Origin: Desulfobacca acetoxidans
GTDB taxonomy: Bacteria; Desulfobacterota; Desulfobaccia; Desulfobaccales; 0-14-0-80-60-11
Direction of reading: 5' to 3'
DNA: 16,173 nt
NCBI GenBank assembly: GCA_022736495.1
Contig: DZCR01000071.1
Span: 1-16,173, forward strand
In this document: piece by piece, positions 1 to 6,955 of the stretch
Numbering within the stretch: position 1 is the first letter of the stretch
Layout of the letters: each line of letters begins with the position of its first letter
The notes under the pieces: generated by a model
Told to the model about the DNA's origin: nothing
Seen by the model: only the letters and a program-made list of their open reading frames with translations
Databases searched by the model: none
Program-made: the position numbers and the translations under genes

Positions 1-170
1 ACTTAGACCACAGAATCGGGATATTTACCCACACCAAACAGCGAAGAGCCAAATAAACTGCCTAAGCTCGTATGGAAGTATGGTGAGAGATTTAACCTTC
101 GCCGATGCCCCGATTCGTATTCTTTGGCATTTCTATAAGTCTGACCATTTGTTGAGGAGATATAGCTCAT

Positions 171-186
171 AATCATACCTATGATT
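171..186. repeat. 16-bp palindrome in the glgP leader
   Basis: AATCATACCTATGATT has seven-base arms AATCATA and TATGATT that pair perfectly around a two-base centre. The size and symmetry suit an operator for a dimeric regulator. It lies about 190 bases before the glgP start, and AT-rich DNA produces such palindromes by chance fairly often, so the function is unproven. Confidence 0.4.
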
Positions 187-283
187 TAAATCGGCAATAT
201 AGGGCATATTATTAAATAAATTCGATAGAATCAATAAATTTTGTTAAACCATTTTCTCATTCTTCATTTAACAATAAGTTCCT

Positions 284-309
284 CCCCACCCCACCCTTGC
301 TTTCCCCCC
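284..309 (-). other. G-quadruplex motif on the minus strand
   Basis: The plus strand carries four C-runs (284-287, 289-292, 294-296, 304-309) separated by loops of 1, 1 and 7 bases. The minus strand therefore satisfies the G3+N1-7 quadruplex pattern. It lies 65-90 bases upstream of the glgP start codon, on the template strand. Confidence 0.55.
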
Positions 310-360
310 AATAAGCCTTAGGTTAAAATATATTTTTTTAAGCCCCTTAAATCCTCGTGC

Positions 361-365
361 AGGAG
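361..365 (+). promoter_or_regulatory. Ribosome binding site that decides the glgP start
   Basis: AGGAG sits nine bases before ATG 375. The longer reading frame opens with GTG at 357, which would place this Shine-Dalgarno sequence inside the coding region, so 375 is the better start. Confidence 0.7.
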
Positions 366-374
366 TGCGCGCCC

Positions 375-2513
375 ATGGAAGATAGTCTGAAAGGGAAATT
401 TCCTCACTTGCCGGAGCGACTGGCGGGTCTGGGCGAGTTGGCTTCCAACCTCTGGTGGAGCTGGCGCCCCGAAGCCAGGAATCTTTTTAGGATGTTGGAC
501 CTTTTGGCCTGGAGAGAAACGGGGCACAACCCGGTGAAACTTTTGGAGGCGCTGCCGGCCCAGATCCTTATGGCCGCGGCCGGCGACCCGAAGTATCTTC
601 GCCACTATGACCCGGTCCTGGCCCGGTTTCGCCAGGATTTGGAGAACCGGGCCTGCTGGTTCACGGCCAATATCACCGACACGGAGTGCGAACCCATCGC
701 TTACTTTTCCCTGGAGTACGGCCTGCACCACTCTCTGCCCTTCTATGCCGGAGGGCTGGGGTTTCTGGCGGGGGATCATCTCAAGGAGGCCAGCGATCTG
801 GGGACCCCCCTGGTGGCCGTGGGCTTCATGTATCCCGACGGCTATCTGCGCCAGATGATCAATGCCGACGGCTGGCAGGAGGGCACCGACGAAATCCTGG
901 ACCGGGACGCGGCGCCCATTGCCCGGGTGCTCAATGAGCAAGGCGAACAGCTCATCGTGCAGGTGCCGGTATGCGAACCGCCCATCTATGTCTCAGTCTG
1001 GAAAGTTACCGTGGGGCGCATCCCTCTCTACCTGATGGATACGGACCTTCCGGCCAACGATCCGGCCTACCGCCGGATTTCCGACCACCTCTACATCAGC
1101 GAGCTGGAAGAGCGGTTACTCCAGGAAATAGTTCTGGGACTGGGGGGCACGGAAATCCTGGCCGCTCTGGGCATCAAGCATTCGGTGCTCCACATGAATG
1201 AAGGACACCCGGCCTTTGCCCTCTTGGAACGTATCAGGGAACGCATGGAAGACGGTAAGATGACTTATGCAGACGCGGTCAAAGAGGTGCGGGCCACCTC
1301 GGTGTTCACCACCCACACGCCGGTGCCCGCGGGCCACGACGTCTTCCCCTTTGACCTCATGGAGAAGTATTTCACCAAATACTACCCCCGCCTGGGACTG
1401 AGCCGGGATGACTTTTTCAACCTGGGACGCAACCCCGCGGACCCCAACGCCGGCTTCAACATGACCGCGTTTGCCCTGAAGATGTCGGATTACCGCAACG
1501 GCGTCAGCGCCAAGCACGGCGAGGTTTCCCGTAAGATGTGGCAGCCATTGTGGCCGGATAAGCCCGAGGACCAGGTTCCCATTATTTCCATCACCAACGG
1601 CGTCCATGTGCCCACCTGGATTTCGCCCGAAATGAAGTCCCTGTTTGACCGTTATCTTGGGACTAACTGGCAAGAAGATCACGATAATCCAGCCGTCTGG
1701 GAGATGTTGGACGACATCCCTGCCAAAGAATTTTGGGACGTGCACCGCCAGCAAAAGACCAGGCTTATCGACTGGATTCGGGAGCGGACCCGGCTGCGTT
1801 GGGGAAACGATCACGTCAATTGCACCAACGTGGTGGCGGGCGGGGTCTTGCTCGACCCTGCCGTCTTGACTCTGGGGTTTGCCCGGCGGTTCGCCACCTA
1901 CAAGCGGGCCGACCTGGTCTTTCATGACCTGGAGCGCCTCAAAGCCATCCTCCACAAACCCTGGCAGCAGGTGCAGATCATCTTCGCCGGCAAGGCCCAC
2001 CCCGCCGACGACCCGGGCAAACGCATCCTCCAGCGCATCTTTAATTTCGCCCGGGACCCTGAGATGAAGGGGAGGATCGCCTTTGTGGAAGACTACGGGG
2101 AATTGCTGGCCCAGTACCTGGTCCACGGGGTGGACGTCTGGCTCAATAACCCTCTGCCGCCCCTGGAGGCCTGTGGCACCAGCGGTATGAAGGCCTCCTT
2201 GAACGGCCTGCCCCAGTTGAGCATTTTGGATGGCTGGTGGATTGAGGGCTTCAATGATGCTAACGGCTGGGCCTTCGGCGCCGAAAGCGGAGATGACCGG
2301 GACGCCCAGGACGCCGCAACTGTTTACGATATCCTGGAGCATAAAGTAGTGCCCCTCTTTTATAAGACCGACGATGATGGTATTCCCCAGGAATGGGTGC
2401 AGTTGATGAAAAATGCCATCAAGAGTACCGCCGCCCAATTCAGCGCCCGGCGCATGGTGAAAGAGTACGCCCAAAAATGTTACCAGCCGGCCTTGGGGTT
2501 TTCCATGAAGTAA
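375..2513 (+). CDS. glgP: Alpha-glucan (glycogen/maltodextrin) phosphorylase, GT35
   Basis: Cytoplasmic PLP enzyme that releases glucose-1-phosphate from alpha-1,4-glucans using phosphate. The 712 residues begin with a DUF3417-like segment (LASNLWWSWRPEARNLF) typical of the bacterial/archaeal short phosphorylase lineage. The GT35 core shows EYGLHHSLPFYAGGLGFLAG, HMNEGHPAFALLE, FTTHTPVPAGHDVFP and GFARRFATYKRADLV. The PLP lysine is K606 in EACGTSGMKASLNG. ATG 375 is chosen because AGGAG precedes it at proper spacing; GTG 357 would add six residues. It is complete and shows no N-terminal regulatory extension like that of eukaryotic phosphorylases. It is followed after 75 bases by lpxK on the same strand, although the functions are unrelated. 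Family assignment is firm; the preferred glucan chain length cannot be read from sequence. Confidence 0.96.
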   Translation: MEDSLKGKFPHLPERLAGLGELASNLWWSWRPEARNLFRMLDLLAWRETGHNPVKLLEALPAQILMAAAGDPKYLRHYDPVLARFRQDLENRACWFTANITDTECEPIAYFSLEYGLHHSLPFYAGGLGFLAGDHLKEASDLGTPLVAVGFMYPDGYLRQMINADGWQEGTDEILDRDAAPIARVLNEQGEQLIVQVPVCEPPIYVSVWKVTVGRIPLYLMDTDLPANDPAYRRISDHLYISELEERLLQEIVLGLGGTEILAALGIKHSVLHMNEGHPAFALLERIRERMEDGKMTYADAVKEVRATSVFTTHTPVPAGHDVFPFDLMEKYFTKYYPRLGLSRDDFFNLGRNPADPNAGFNMTAFALKMSDYRNGVSAKHGEVSRKMWQPLWPDKPEDQVPIISITNGVHVPTWISPEMKSLFDRYLGTNWQEDHDNPAVWEMLDDIPAKEFWDVHRQQKTRLIDWIRERTRLRWGNDHVNCTNVVAGGVLLDPAVLTLGFARRFATYKRADLVFHDLERLKAILHKPWQQVQIIFAGKAHPADDPGKRILQRIFNFARDPEMKGRIAFVEDYGELLAQYLVHGVDVWLNNPLPPLEACGTSGMKASLNGLPQLSILDGWWIEGFNDANGWAFGAESGDDRDAQDAATVYDILEHKVVPLFYKTDDDGIPQEWVQLMKNAIKSTAAQFSARRMVKEYAQKCYQPALGFSMK

Positions 2514-2588
2514 GCCGGTCAGCCATTTTGGTTTGGCAGCAACCGGAAATGTTGCCAGAGAGCGCCGAAATCGTCTATAACGTAAACT

Positions 2589-3689
2589 ATGCGGCCTTAC
2601 TGGCACAATCTGTTCCGGCGCTTGCAGGGGGGGGAGGATGCCGGCCCGCCCGCCAACGCCGCGTTCGCCACAGCCGTTGCGGCCGTCTCCTGGTTTTATG
2701 GCCGAGGGGCCCAACTCCGGCGAGCCCTGTACGCCCGGAGAGTGTTTAAGGTTAAGCGACTCCCGGCCCCGGTAATCAGCGTGGGGAACCTCACGGTGGG
2801 GGGGACCGGCAAGACCCCTGTGGTGGCCTGCCTGGCTGGGCTTTGGCGGGAGCGGGGCCAACGGGTGGCCATCCTCAGCCGGGGCTACGGCGGCTTGACC
2901 CGAGACCCCACCCGCCTTTCCGATGGCGAACGCCTCTATCACCAGCCGCCCGAAGTCGGGGAGGAGCCCTACTGGCTGGCCCGCGCCCTGCCCGGCGTGG
3001 CGGTCTACACCGGGTCCTGCCGTTATGCCGCGGGGCTGGCCGCCTGGGAGGAGTTCAAGCCCGATCTCTTCCTCCTGGATGACGGCTTCCAGCATTTCCA
3101 GCTACACCGGGACCTGGACCTGGTGCTGCTGGACGCGGGCTCGCCCTTTGGCAACGGTTATCTGCTGCCCCGTGGTCCTCTACGGGAGCCCCTCACCGCC
3201 TTGAGCGCCGCCCAGGCCATCATCCTGACCCGGTACGACCCGGAGCTGCATCAATCCAGGCTCATAGCGCTGCGCCAGACCTTTCCGGACAAAAAAATAT
3301 TTACCGCGACCATCTCTCCGGTGCGGGCCACATCCTATCCGAGGGGATATATCGAGGCGCCGGAGATTTTGCGCCATCGTTCCCTGATGGCCTTTGCAGG
3401 GCTGGCAAGGCCTGAGGTGTTTGCCAAGACCTTGCAGGAACTGGGGACAGACCTGAAAGGCTTCCAGACGTTCCCCGACCACCATGCCTACGCCCCCCAG
3501 GAGCTGCATAACCTGGTTGAACTGGCCCGGACCCAGAGAGCCGAAGCCCTCATCACCACCGCAAAGGATTGGGCCCGACTGGGAGAGCGTTGGGATGAAG
3601 AGGTCTGCCTGTGGGTCCTGGATGTAGAAGCCCGGTGGACGGAACCTGAACGCGTGTTGGCGTTCCTGGAACAGGGCCTGAAGAGATAG
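2589..3689 (+). CDS. lpxK: Tetraacyldisaccharide 4'-kinase LpxK
   Basis: Inner-membrane kinase that phosphorylates the 4' position of the lipid A disaccharide precursor with ATP. The 366 residues show an N-terminal hydrophobic helix (about 24-48), then the LpxK Walker A loop GNLTVGGTGKTPVV (K75, T76), the SRGYGG segment (97-102) and LDDGFQH (163-169). The family GDEP motif reads GEEP (124-127), a conservative change. Length is normal to slightly long. The start is ATG 2589; no clear Shine-Dalgarno sequence precedes it, and downstream in-frame alternatives would remove the membrane helix. A run of eight G residues (2627-2634) lies about 40 bases into the gene. It opens the LPS block; waaF follows after a 115-base gap. 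Confidence 0.96.
   Translation: MRPYWHNLFRRLQGGEDAGPPANAAFATAVAAVSWFYGRGAQLRRALYARRVFKVKRLPAPVISVGNLTVGGTGKTPVVACLAGLWRERGQRVAILSRGYGGLTRDPTRLSDGERLYHQPPEVGEEPYWLARALPGVAVYTGSCRYAAGLAAWEEFKPDLFLLDDGFQHFQLHRDLDLVLLDAGSPFGNGYLLPRGPLREPLTALSAAQAIILTRYDPELHQSRLIALRQTFPDKKIFTATISPVRATSYPRGYIEAPEILRHRSLMAFAGLARPEVFAKTLQELGTDLKGFQTFPDHHAYAPQELHNLVELARTQRAEALITTAKDWARLGERWDEEVCLWVLDVEARWTEPERVLAFLEQGLKR
2627..2634 (+). repeat. G8 homopolymer near the lpxK start
   Basis: Eight consecutive G residues cover the end of the Gln13 codon and the Gly14-Gly15-Glu16 codons of lpxK. Long G runs are slippage-prone, and a one-base change here would frameshift the kinase. Whether the length varies cannot be judged from one sequence. 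Confidence 0.6.
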
Positions 3690-3727
3690 AAAACTTCAAG
3701 CTTCAGAAACACTACTGGGCTCAAATC

Positions 3728-3751
3728 CCATACCTCAGACCATACCTCAGA
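3728..3751 (+). repeat. Tandem 12-bp duplication upstream of waaF
   Basis: CCATACCTCAGA occurs twice with no spacer (3728-3739 and 3740-3751). It lies in the 115-base gap between lpxK and waaF, about 55 bases before the waaF start. TAAAAT (3791-3796) and TACAAT (3801-3806) follow, but no well-spaced -35 element was found. The rest of this gap holds nothing else recognisable. Confidence 0.7.
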
Positions 3752-3804
3752 GCGCTTGGCGCCTCTTCTGATGCCCCTACCGTATCTGCATAAAATGTTT
3801 TACA

Positions 3805-4938
3805 ATGTCTAAGATGAATCCTGCGTCCATGCCAAAAGCTCGCCAGCTCCGAGAACAACCCTTGCCTCCTGAGGTCCGGCAGCGTTTTACCCGGCTGCAA
3901 ATTTCCCGCCGGTTTGCCCGGGACCCGGAAGTGGTGCGGCGGGTCCTGGTGCGCTCGCCCAACTGGGTGGGTGATGCGATCATGAGTCTGCCGTTGCTGT
4001 CCGGGCTCAAAAGGGTCTTCCCCCTGGCTGAGTTCACCATGCTGGCGATGCCCCGGGTAGCCCCCTTGTTTGCGGCCCAGCCCGGTGTGGTGGAGGTCAT
4101 CCGCTATCCTGCGGGCCGGGGCAAGTGGCAGGTCCTGTGGGAAATGCGCGGGCGCTTCGACGTGGCCCTGGCCTTGCCCAATTCGATGGAATCCGCTCTG
4201 GGGTTATGGCTGGTGGGAGTGCCGTCCCGGGTGGGATATAATACCGATGCCCGGGGCCTCTTCCTCAAAGAGGCCGTGTCCGGCCGTCAGCATCTGGCCG
4301 GCCTGCACACCGTTTTTTATTTTTTAGGCTTGCTCAAGGCCCTGGGAGGGGTGGCCAGCTTCACCCCTCCCGCGCTTTATTTGGAATCTGAGGAAGCGGA
4401 CAATGCGGCCCAGTTCCTGGCTGAAGTCGACCTCCCTGGAGATGGCCCCTGGGTGGGATTGAGCCCCGGGGCGGCTTTTGGCCCGGCTAAACGCTGGCCG
4501 TCGGAGCGCTTCGGCGCCCTGGGAATGGCGCTGCAGCGGGAGTTCGGGGCCCGTCTCGTGCTCCTGGGAGTCAAGGAAGAACGTCCGGTGGCAGACCTGG
4601 TCAAAGAGCATCTCCAGGCGCCAGTGGTTGACCTGGTGGGGCGGACCAGCCTGCGCCAGGCCTTGGGATTGCTGTCCCAACTGCGTCTCCTGGTCACCAA
4701 TGACTCAGGGTTGATGCATGCCGCCGCGGCGCTTGCGGTGCCCCAGGTGGCCCTGTTCGGTTCCACCGACCCGGTGGCTACCGGCCCCTTCTCCTCCCAG
4801 GCCACGGTGCTTCGCCATCCCTGGCCGTGCAGCCCTTGCTTCAAGCGCACCTGCGAGATCGGTTATCCGTGCTTGACCGCCATCGGCGTGGACGAAGTCC
4901 TATCCGCCGCCCGCTTCCGTCTCGAGGCCGGCCAATGA
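3805..4938 (+). CDS. waaF: ADP-heptose:LPS heptosyltransferase II, GT9
   Basis: Transfers L-glycero-D-manno-heptose from ADP-heptose to the inner LPS core at the cytoplasmic membrane. Residues 48-65 contain LVRSPNWVGDAIMSLPLL, the WaaF signature with the conserved Asp (D57). Further GT9 landmarks are LSPGAAFGPAKRWP (K229), TNDSGLMHAAAALAVP (298-313) and VALFGSTDP. The tail CSPCFKRTCEIGYPC holds four cysteines (342, 345, 350, 356). The open frame gives about 45 residues of Arg-rich sequence before the usual WaaF beginning; starts at 3805, 3814 and 3829, or GTG at 3934, are all possible and none has a strong ribosome binding site. The stop overlaps the gmhB start by four bases (ATGA). Confidence 0.92.
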   Translation: MSKMNPASMPKARQLREQPLPPEVRQRFTRLQISRRFARDPEVVRRVLVRSPNWVGDAIMSLPLLSGLKRVFPLAEFTMLAMPRVAPLFAAQPGVVEVIRYPAGRGKWQVLWEMRGRFDVALALPNSMESALGLWLVGVPSRVGYNTDARGLFLKEAVSGRQHLAGLHTVFYFLGLLKALGGVASFTPPALYLESEEADNAAQFLAEVDLPGDGPWVGLSPGAAFGPAKRWPSERFGALGMALQREFGARLVLLGVKEERPVADLVKEHLQAPVVDLVGRTSLRQALGLLSQLRLLVTNDSGLMHAAAALAVPQVALFGSTDPVATGPFSSQATVLRHPWPCSPCFKRTCEIGYPCLTAIGVDEVLSAARFRLEAGQ

Positions 4939-5495
4939 GCCACCCCGCGGTATTCCTGGACCGGGACGGCACCATCAATGAGGAAATGGGCTATATCAAT
5001 CATCTCAGCCGCTTCCGTCTGCTACCCCAGGCTGCCTCATCCATCCGCCGGCTCAATGAGGCAGGGTTCAAGGTAGTGATCGTCACCAACCAGTCCGGGG
5101 CCGCCCGGGGCTATTTTCCTGCCTCTCTGGTGGATGAAGTCCATGAACATCTAAAAACGCTCCTGGCAGCGAAGGGCGCGCATGTGGACGGTATCTATGT
5201 CTGCCTCCATGCCCCAGAGGCGAACTGCGCCTGCCGCAAGCCCCGCCCCACCTTGATGCAGCAGGCGGCCCAGGACCTGGACCTGGATCTAGTCCGCTCT
5301 TATGCCGTGGGCGACCGCTACCGGGATGTGGAAACCGCGGCCAACGCCGGGGTTAAAGGTATCCTGGTGCTCACCGGCTATGGTTTGGGGGAATATGCAT
5401 ACCTCCGGGGCGCGTCAAGGGCGCAGCCCGTCCATGTGGCCCCCGACTTGGAGAAAGCGGCGGAGTGGATTTTGCAAGACTTTAAGCGTGGATGA
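4935..5495 (+). CDS. gmhB: D-glycero-beta-D-manno-heptose-1,7-bisphosphate 7-phosphatase
   Basis: HAD-family phosphatase removing the 7-phosphate in ADP-heptose synthesis, which supplies the donor for the neighbouring heptosyltransferases. The 186 residues show FLDRDGTIN (nucleophile D9, acid/base D11), VIVTNQSG (T51), a zinc-binding set C90-x-H92 with C98-x-C100, RKPRP (K102) and VGDRYRDVETAANAG (D127, D131). The GmhB-type zinc loop separates it from histidinol-phosphate phosphatase relatives. The start is ATG 4935, overlapping the waaF stop as ATGA; a longer frame open from 4827 runs inside waaF and adds only non-family sequence. A 98-base gap with nothing recognisable separates it from waaC. 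Confidence 0.94.
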   Translation: MSHPAVFLDRDGTINEEMGYINHLSRFRLLPQAASSIRRLNEAGFKVVIVTNQSGAARGYFPASLVDEVHEHLKTLLAAKGAHVDGIYVCLHAPEANCACRKPRPTLMQQAAQDLDLDLVRSYAVGDRYRDVETAANAGVKGILVLTGYGLGEYAYLRGASRAQPVHVAPDLEKAAEWILQDFKRG

Positions 5496-5593
5496 TTTCA
5501 GGGCGAATGATTCCTATGCTGAATGGCTGCGTGTACTTAAGACGCCGGTATGCCCTCTTTAGCAGCAATTTATTGGGAGAGCTCTAAAGGATA

Positions 5594-6640
5594 ATGCCTG
5601 TAGAAAACGTCCCCGGCCGACCCCGGATTCTCCTGGTCAAGCTCAGTTCCTTCGGGGATGTGCTCCATACTCTGCCCACCCTGGAGGCCCTGCGGTCTAC
5701 CTACCCGGAGGCCCATATTACTTGGCTGGTGGAGGCCGCGTATGCGCCGCTTTTAGCCGGCCACCCAGACCTGGACGAGATCTGGGAGGCGCCCCGGTTG
5801 CGCCCCGGCGAACTGCTGGGCGGCTCCAACCCGGCCAGGGTGCGCCGGCTCCTTCACCTGCTGTGCACCCGCCCCTTTGATCTGGTCCTGGACCTCCAGG
5901 GGTTGCTCAAGAGCGCAGTGTGGGTGGCCCTGGCCCAAAGTCCTCGCAAAGTGGGCTATGACCGGACCCGGGAAGGCAGTTATCTGGCGCTCACCGAGCG
6001 CGTGCCGCCGTTTAACCCGGAGGCCCACGCGGTCTGGCGTTACCTCAATTTGGCCCACTACCTGGGGGCCTCCCCAGTCCTGCCCCGCTTTTATCTGGGG
6101 TTGGATGTCGGGGTTGATACTTCGCAGTTGCTTCCGGGGGAAGCAGGGCGGCCCCTGGCGGTGCTCCATCCCGGCGCCCGCTGGGCCTCCAAGCTGTGGC
6201 CCGCCGCATCCTGGGCCCGCCTGGCCGAGTGGCTGCACGAGCAGGGATTGCAGTTGGCCCTGACCGGCAGTGGCAGCGATCAGCCTTTGGTGGCAGGGAT
6301 CACCGCAAAGGCGCGATCACCGGTGCTCAACTTAGCGGGGCGCACCTCCCTGGCGGAACTGGCTGCCATCCTCCGGCGAGCCCGCCTGGCTGTCACCACC
6401 GATACTGGAACCATGCATCTGGGCGCGGCGTTAGGGACGCCGGTGGTGGCCCTCTTCGGCCCTACCGCCCCCTGGCGCACCGGCCCCTTCGGCGCTGGTC
6501 ACCAGGTGTTGCGCCTGGAACTGGCCTGCAGCCCCTGCTTTAAACGTCAGTGCCCCGAACCCCGGTGCCTCGCCGACCTGCCGCCGGAAATGGTTGAGGC
6601 TGCGTGTGAGAAAATCTTGTCAGTCCGGCCCATTAGCTGA
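5594..6640 (+). CDS. waaC: LPS heptosyltransferase I, GT9
   Basis: Adds the first heptose to the Kdo2-lipid A acceptor. The 348 residues begin with RILLVKLSSFGDVLHTLPTL (11-30), the WaaC signature, with D22 in the catalytic Asp position. RWASKLWP (K200) matches the donor-phosphate lysine region, and TTDTGTMHLGAALGTP (268-283) with VALFGPTAP forms the C-domain nucleotide site. The C-terminal tail CSPCFKRQCPEPRC carries four cysteines (312, 315, 320, 325), nearly identical to the tail of the WaaF here. Start ATG 5594 is preceded by AAGG at short spacing and GGGAG slightly farther away. waaC rather than waaF is called because of the KLSSFGDVLHTLP start; paralogue exchange within GT9 is the main uncertainty. 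Confidence 0.9.
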   Translation: MPVENVPGRPRILLVKLSSFGDVLHTLPTLEALRSTYPEAHITWLVEAAYAPLLAGHPDLDEIWEAPRLRPGELLGGSNPARVRRLLHLLCTRPFDLVLDLQGLLKSAVWVALAQSPRKVGYDRTREGSYLALTERVPPFNPEAHAVWRYLNLAHYLGASPVLPRFYLGLDVGVDTSQLLPGEAGRPLAVLHPGARWASKLWPAASWARLAEWLHEQGLQLALTGSGSDQPLVAGITAKARSPVLNLAGRTSLAELAAILRRARLAVTTDTGTMHLGAALGTPVVALFGPTAPWRTGPFGAGHQVLRLELACSPCFKRQCPEPRCLADLPPEMVEAACEKILSVRPIS

Positions 6641-6667
6641 TAATATACGGTATCTTGAGATAAATTA

Positions 6668-6689
6668 ACCGGCCCCCACCTGCGCCGGT
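6668..6689 (+). other. Small inverted repeat between waaC and the Trm112-like gene
   Basis: ACCGGC (6668-6673) pairs with GCCGGT (6684-6689) around a ten-base loop. No U-tract follows, so a classical intrinsic terminator is not supported; it could be a processing or attenuation hairpin or chance in GC-rich DNA. Confidence 0.25.
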
Positions 6690-6727
6690 CTCTGTTTGAG
6701 ATAACCTCAGCCAATTTTGGAGGACCG

Positions 6728-6901
6728 ATGCCCATCAGCAAAGAACTACTGGAAATTTTAGCCTGTCCCAAGTGCAAGGGGGACATTCGCTTGAATGAGA
6801 AGGGCGACGGGCTCATCTGCGATAAATGCCGCCTGGTTTATGAAATCAAGGACGACATCCCCATCATGCTCATTGACGAGGCCAAACCTTTAAAGCAGTA
6901 G
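6728..6901 (+). CDS. Trm112/YcaR-family small zinc-ribbon protein (UPF0434)
   Basis: A 57-residue protein with two CxxC pairs, CPKC (13-16) and CDKC (31-34), forming a zinc ribbon, and the family-typical start SKELLEILACPKC and ending YEIKDDIPIMLIDEA. Eukaryotic and archaeal Trm112 activates methyltransferases; the role of the short bacterial form is not established. In E. coli the homologue ycaR lies close to lpxK and kdsB, so an LPS neighbourhood is expected. The ribosome binding site GGAGGA (6719-6724) sits very close to ATG 6728. It is separated from waaC by 87 bases and from the GT2 gene by 54 bases. Confidence 0.9.
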   Translation: MPISKELLEILACPKCKGDIRLNEKGDGLICDKCRLVYEIKDDIPIMLIDEAKPLKQ

Positions 6902-6902
6902 T

Positions 6903-6930
6903 CAGTGGCCAGTGGTCAGTTTCCAGAAAT
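6903..6930 (+). repeat. Degenerate heptamer repeat (CAGTGGY) before the GT2 gene
   Basis: CAGTGGC, CAGTGGT, CAGTTTC and CAGAAAT follow one another at exact seven-base steps. The segment also forms inverted matches downstream (GCCAGT 6908-6913 with ACTGGC 6941-6946; CAGTTT 6917-6922 with AAACTG 6939-6944). It fills most of the 54-base gap and leaves no visible Shine-Dalgarno sequence for the GT2 start. Confidence 0.5.
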
Positions 6931-6955
6931 AAGCTGACAAACTGGCAACGAAACT

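Larger units (their letters stand above)
1..374. other. AT-rich gene-free leader upstream of glgP
   Basis: No convincing coding region, tRNA or rRNA is visible on either strand. The stretch is clearly AT-rich while everything downstream is GC-rich, as expected of a regulatory region or a compositional boundary. It holds a 16-base palindrome (171-186), two copies of AATAAATT (215-222 and 233-240), a sequence one base off the IHF consensus (229-241, AATCAA followed by TT) and a C-rich tract (284-309). TAAAAT (324-329) and TATATT (329-334) resemble -10 boxes, but I found no -35 box at proper spacing, so no promoter is called. Confidence 0.6.

Noticed and set aside
13..116. Inverted pair GAATCGGG (13-20) and CCCGATTC (109-116)
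   Set aside because: Eight bases separated by 88 can occur by chance, and there is no further extension of the match.
2393..2749. A 118-residue frame bridging glgP and lpxK
   Set aside because: It overlaps the ends of both genes in another frame, has no recognisable motif and looks like a shadow.
1116..3095. A 659-residue open frame on the minus strand, antisense to glgP and lpxK
   Set aside because: It overlaps two clear genes, has low-complexity Gly/Pro/Arg-rich composition, shows no family motif, and is the expected shadow of GC-rich codon use.
4827..4934. Upstream extension of gmhB
   Set aside because: It lies within waaF, adds Arg-rich non-family sequence, and ATG 4935 gives the exact HAD N-terminus with an ATGA overlap.
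5508..5588. Tiny open frame of 26 residues between gmhB and waaC
   Set aside because: There is no ribosome binding site and no recognisable motif; it is within chance for a 98-base gap.
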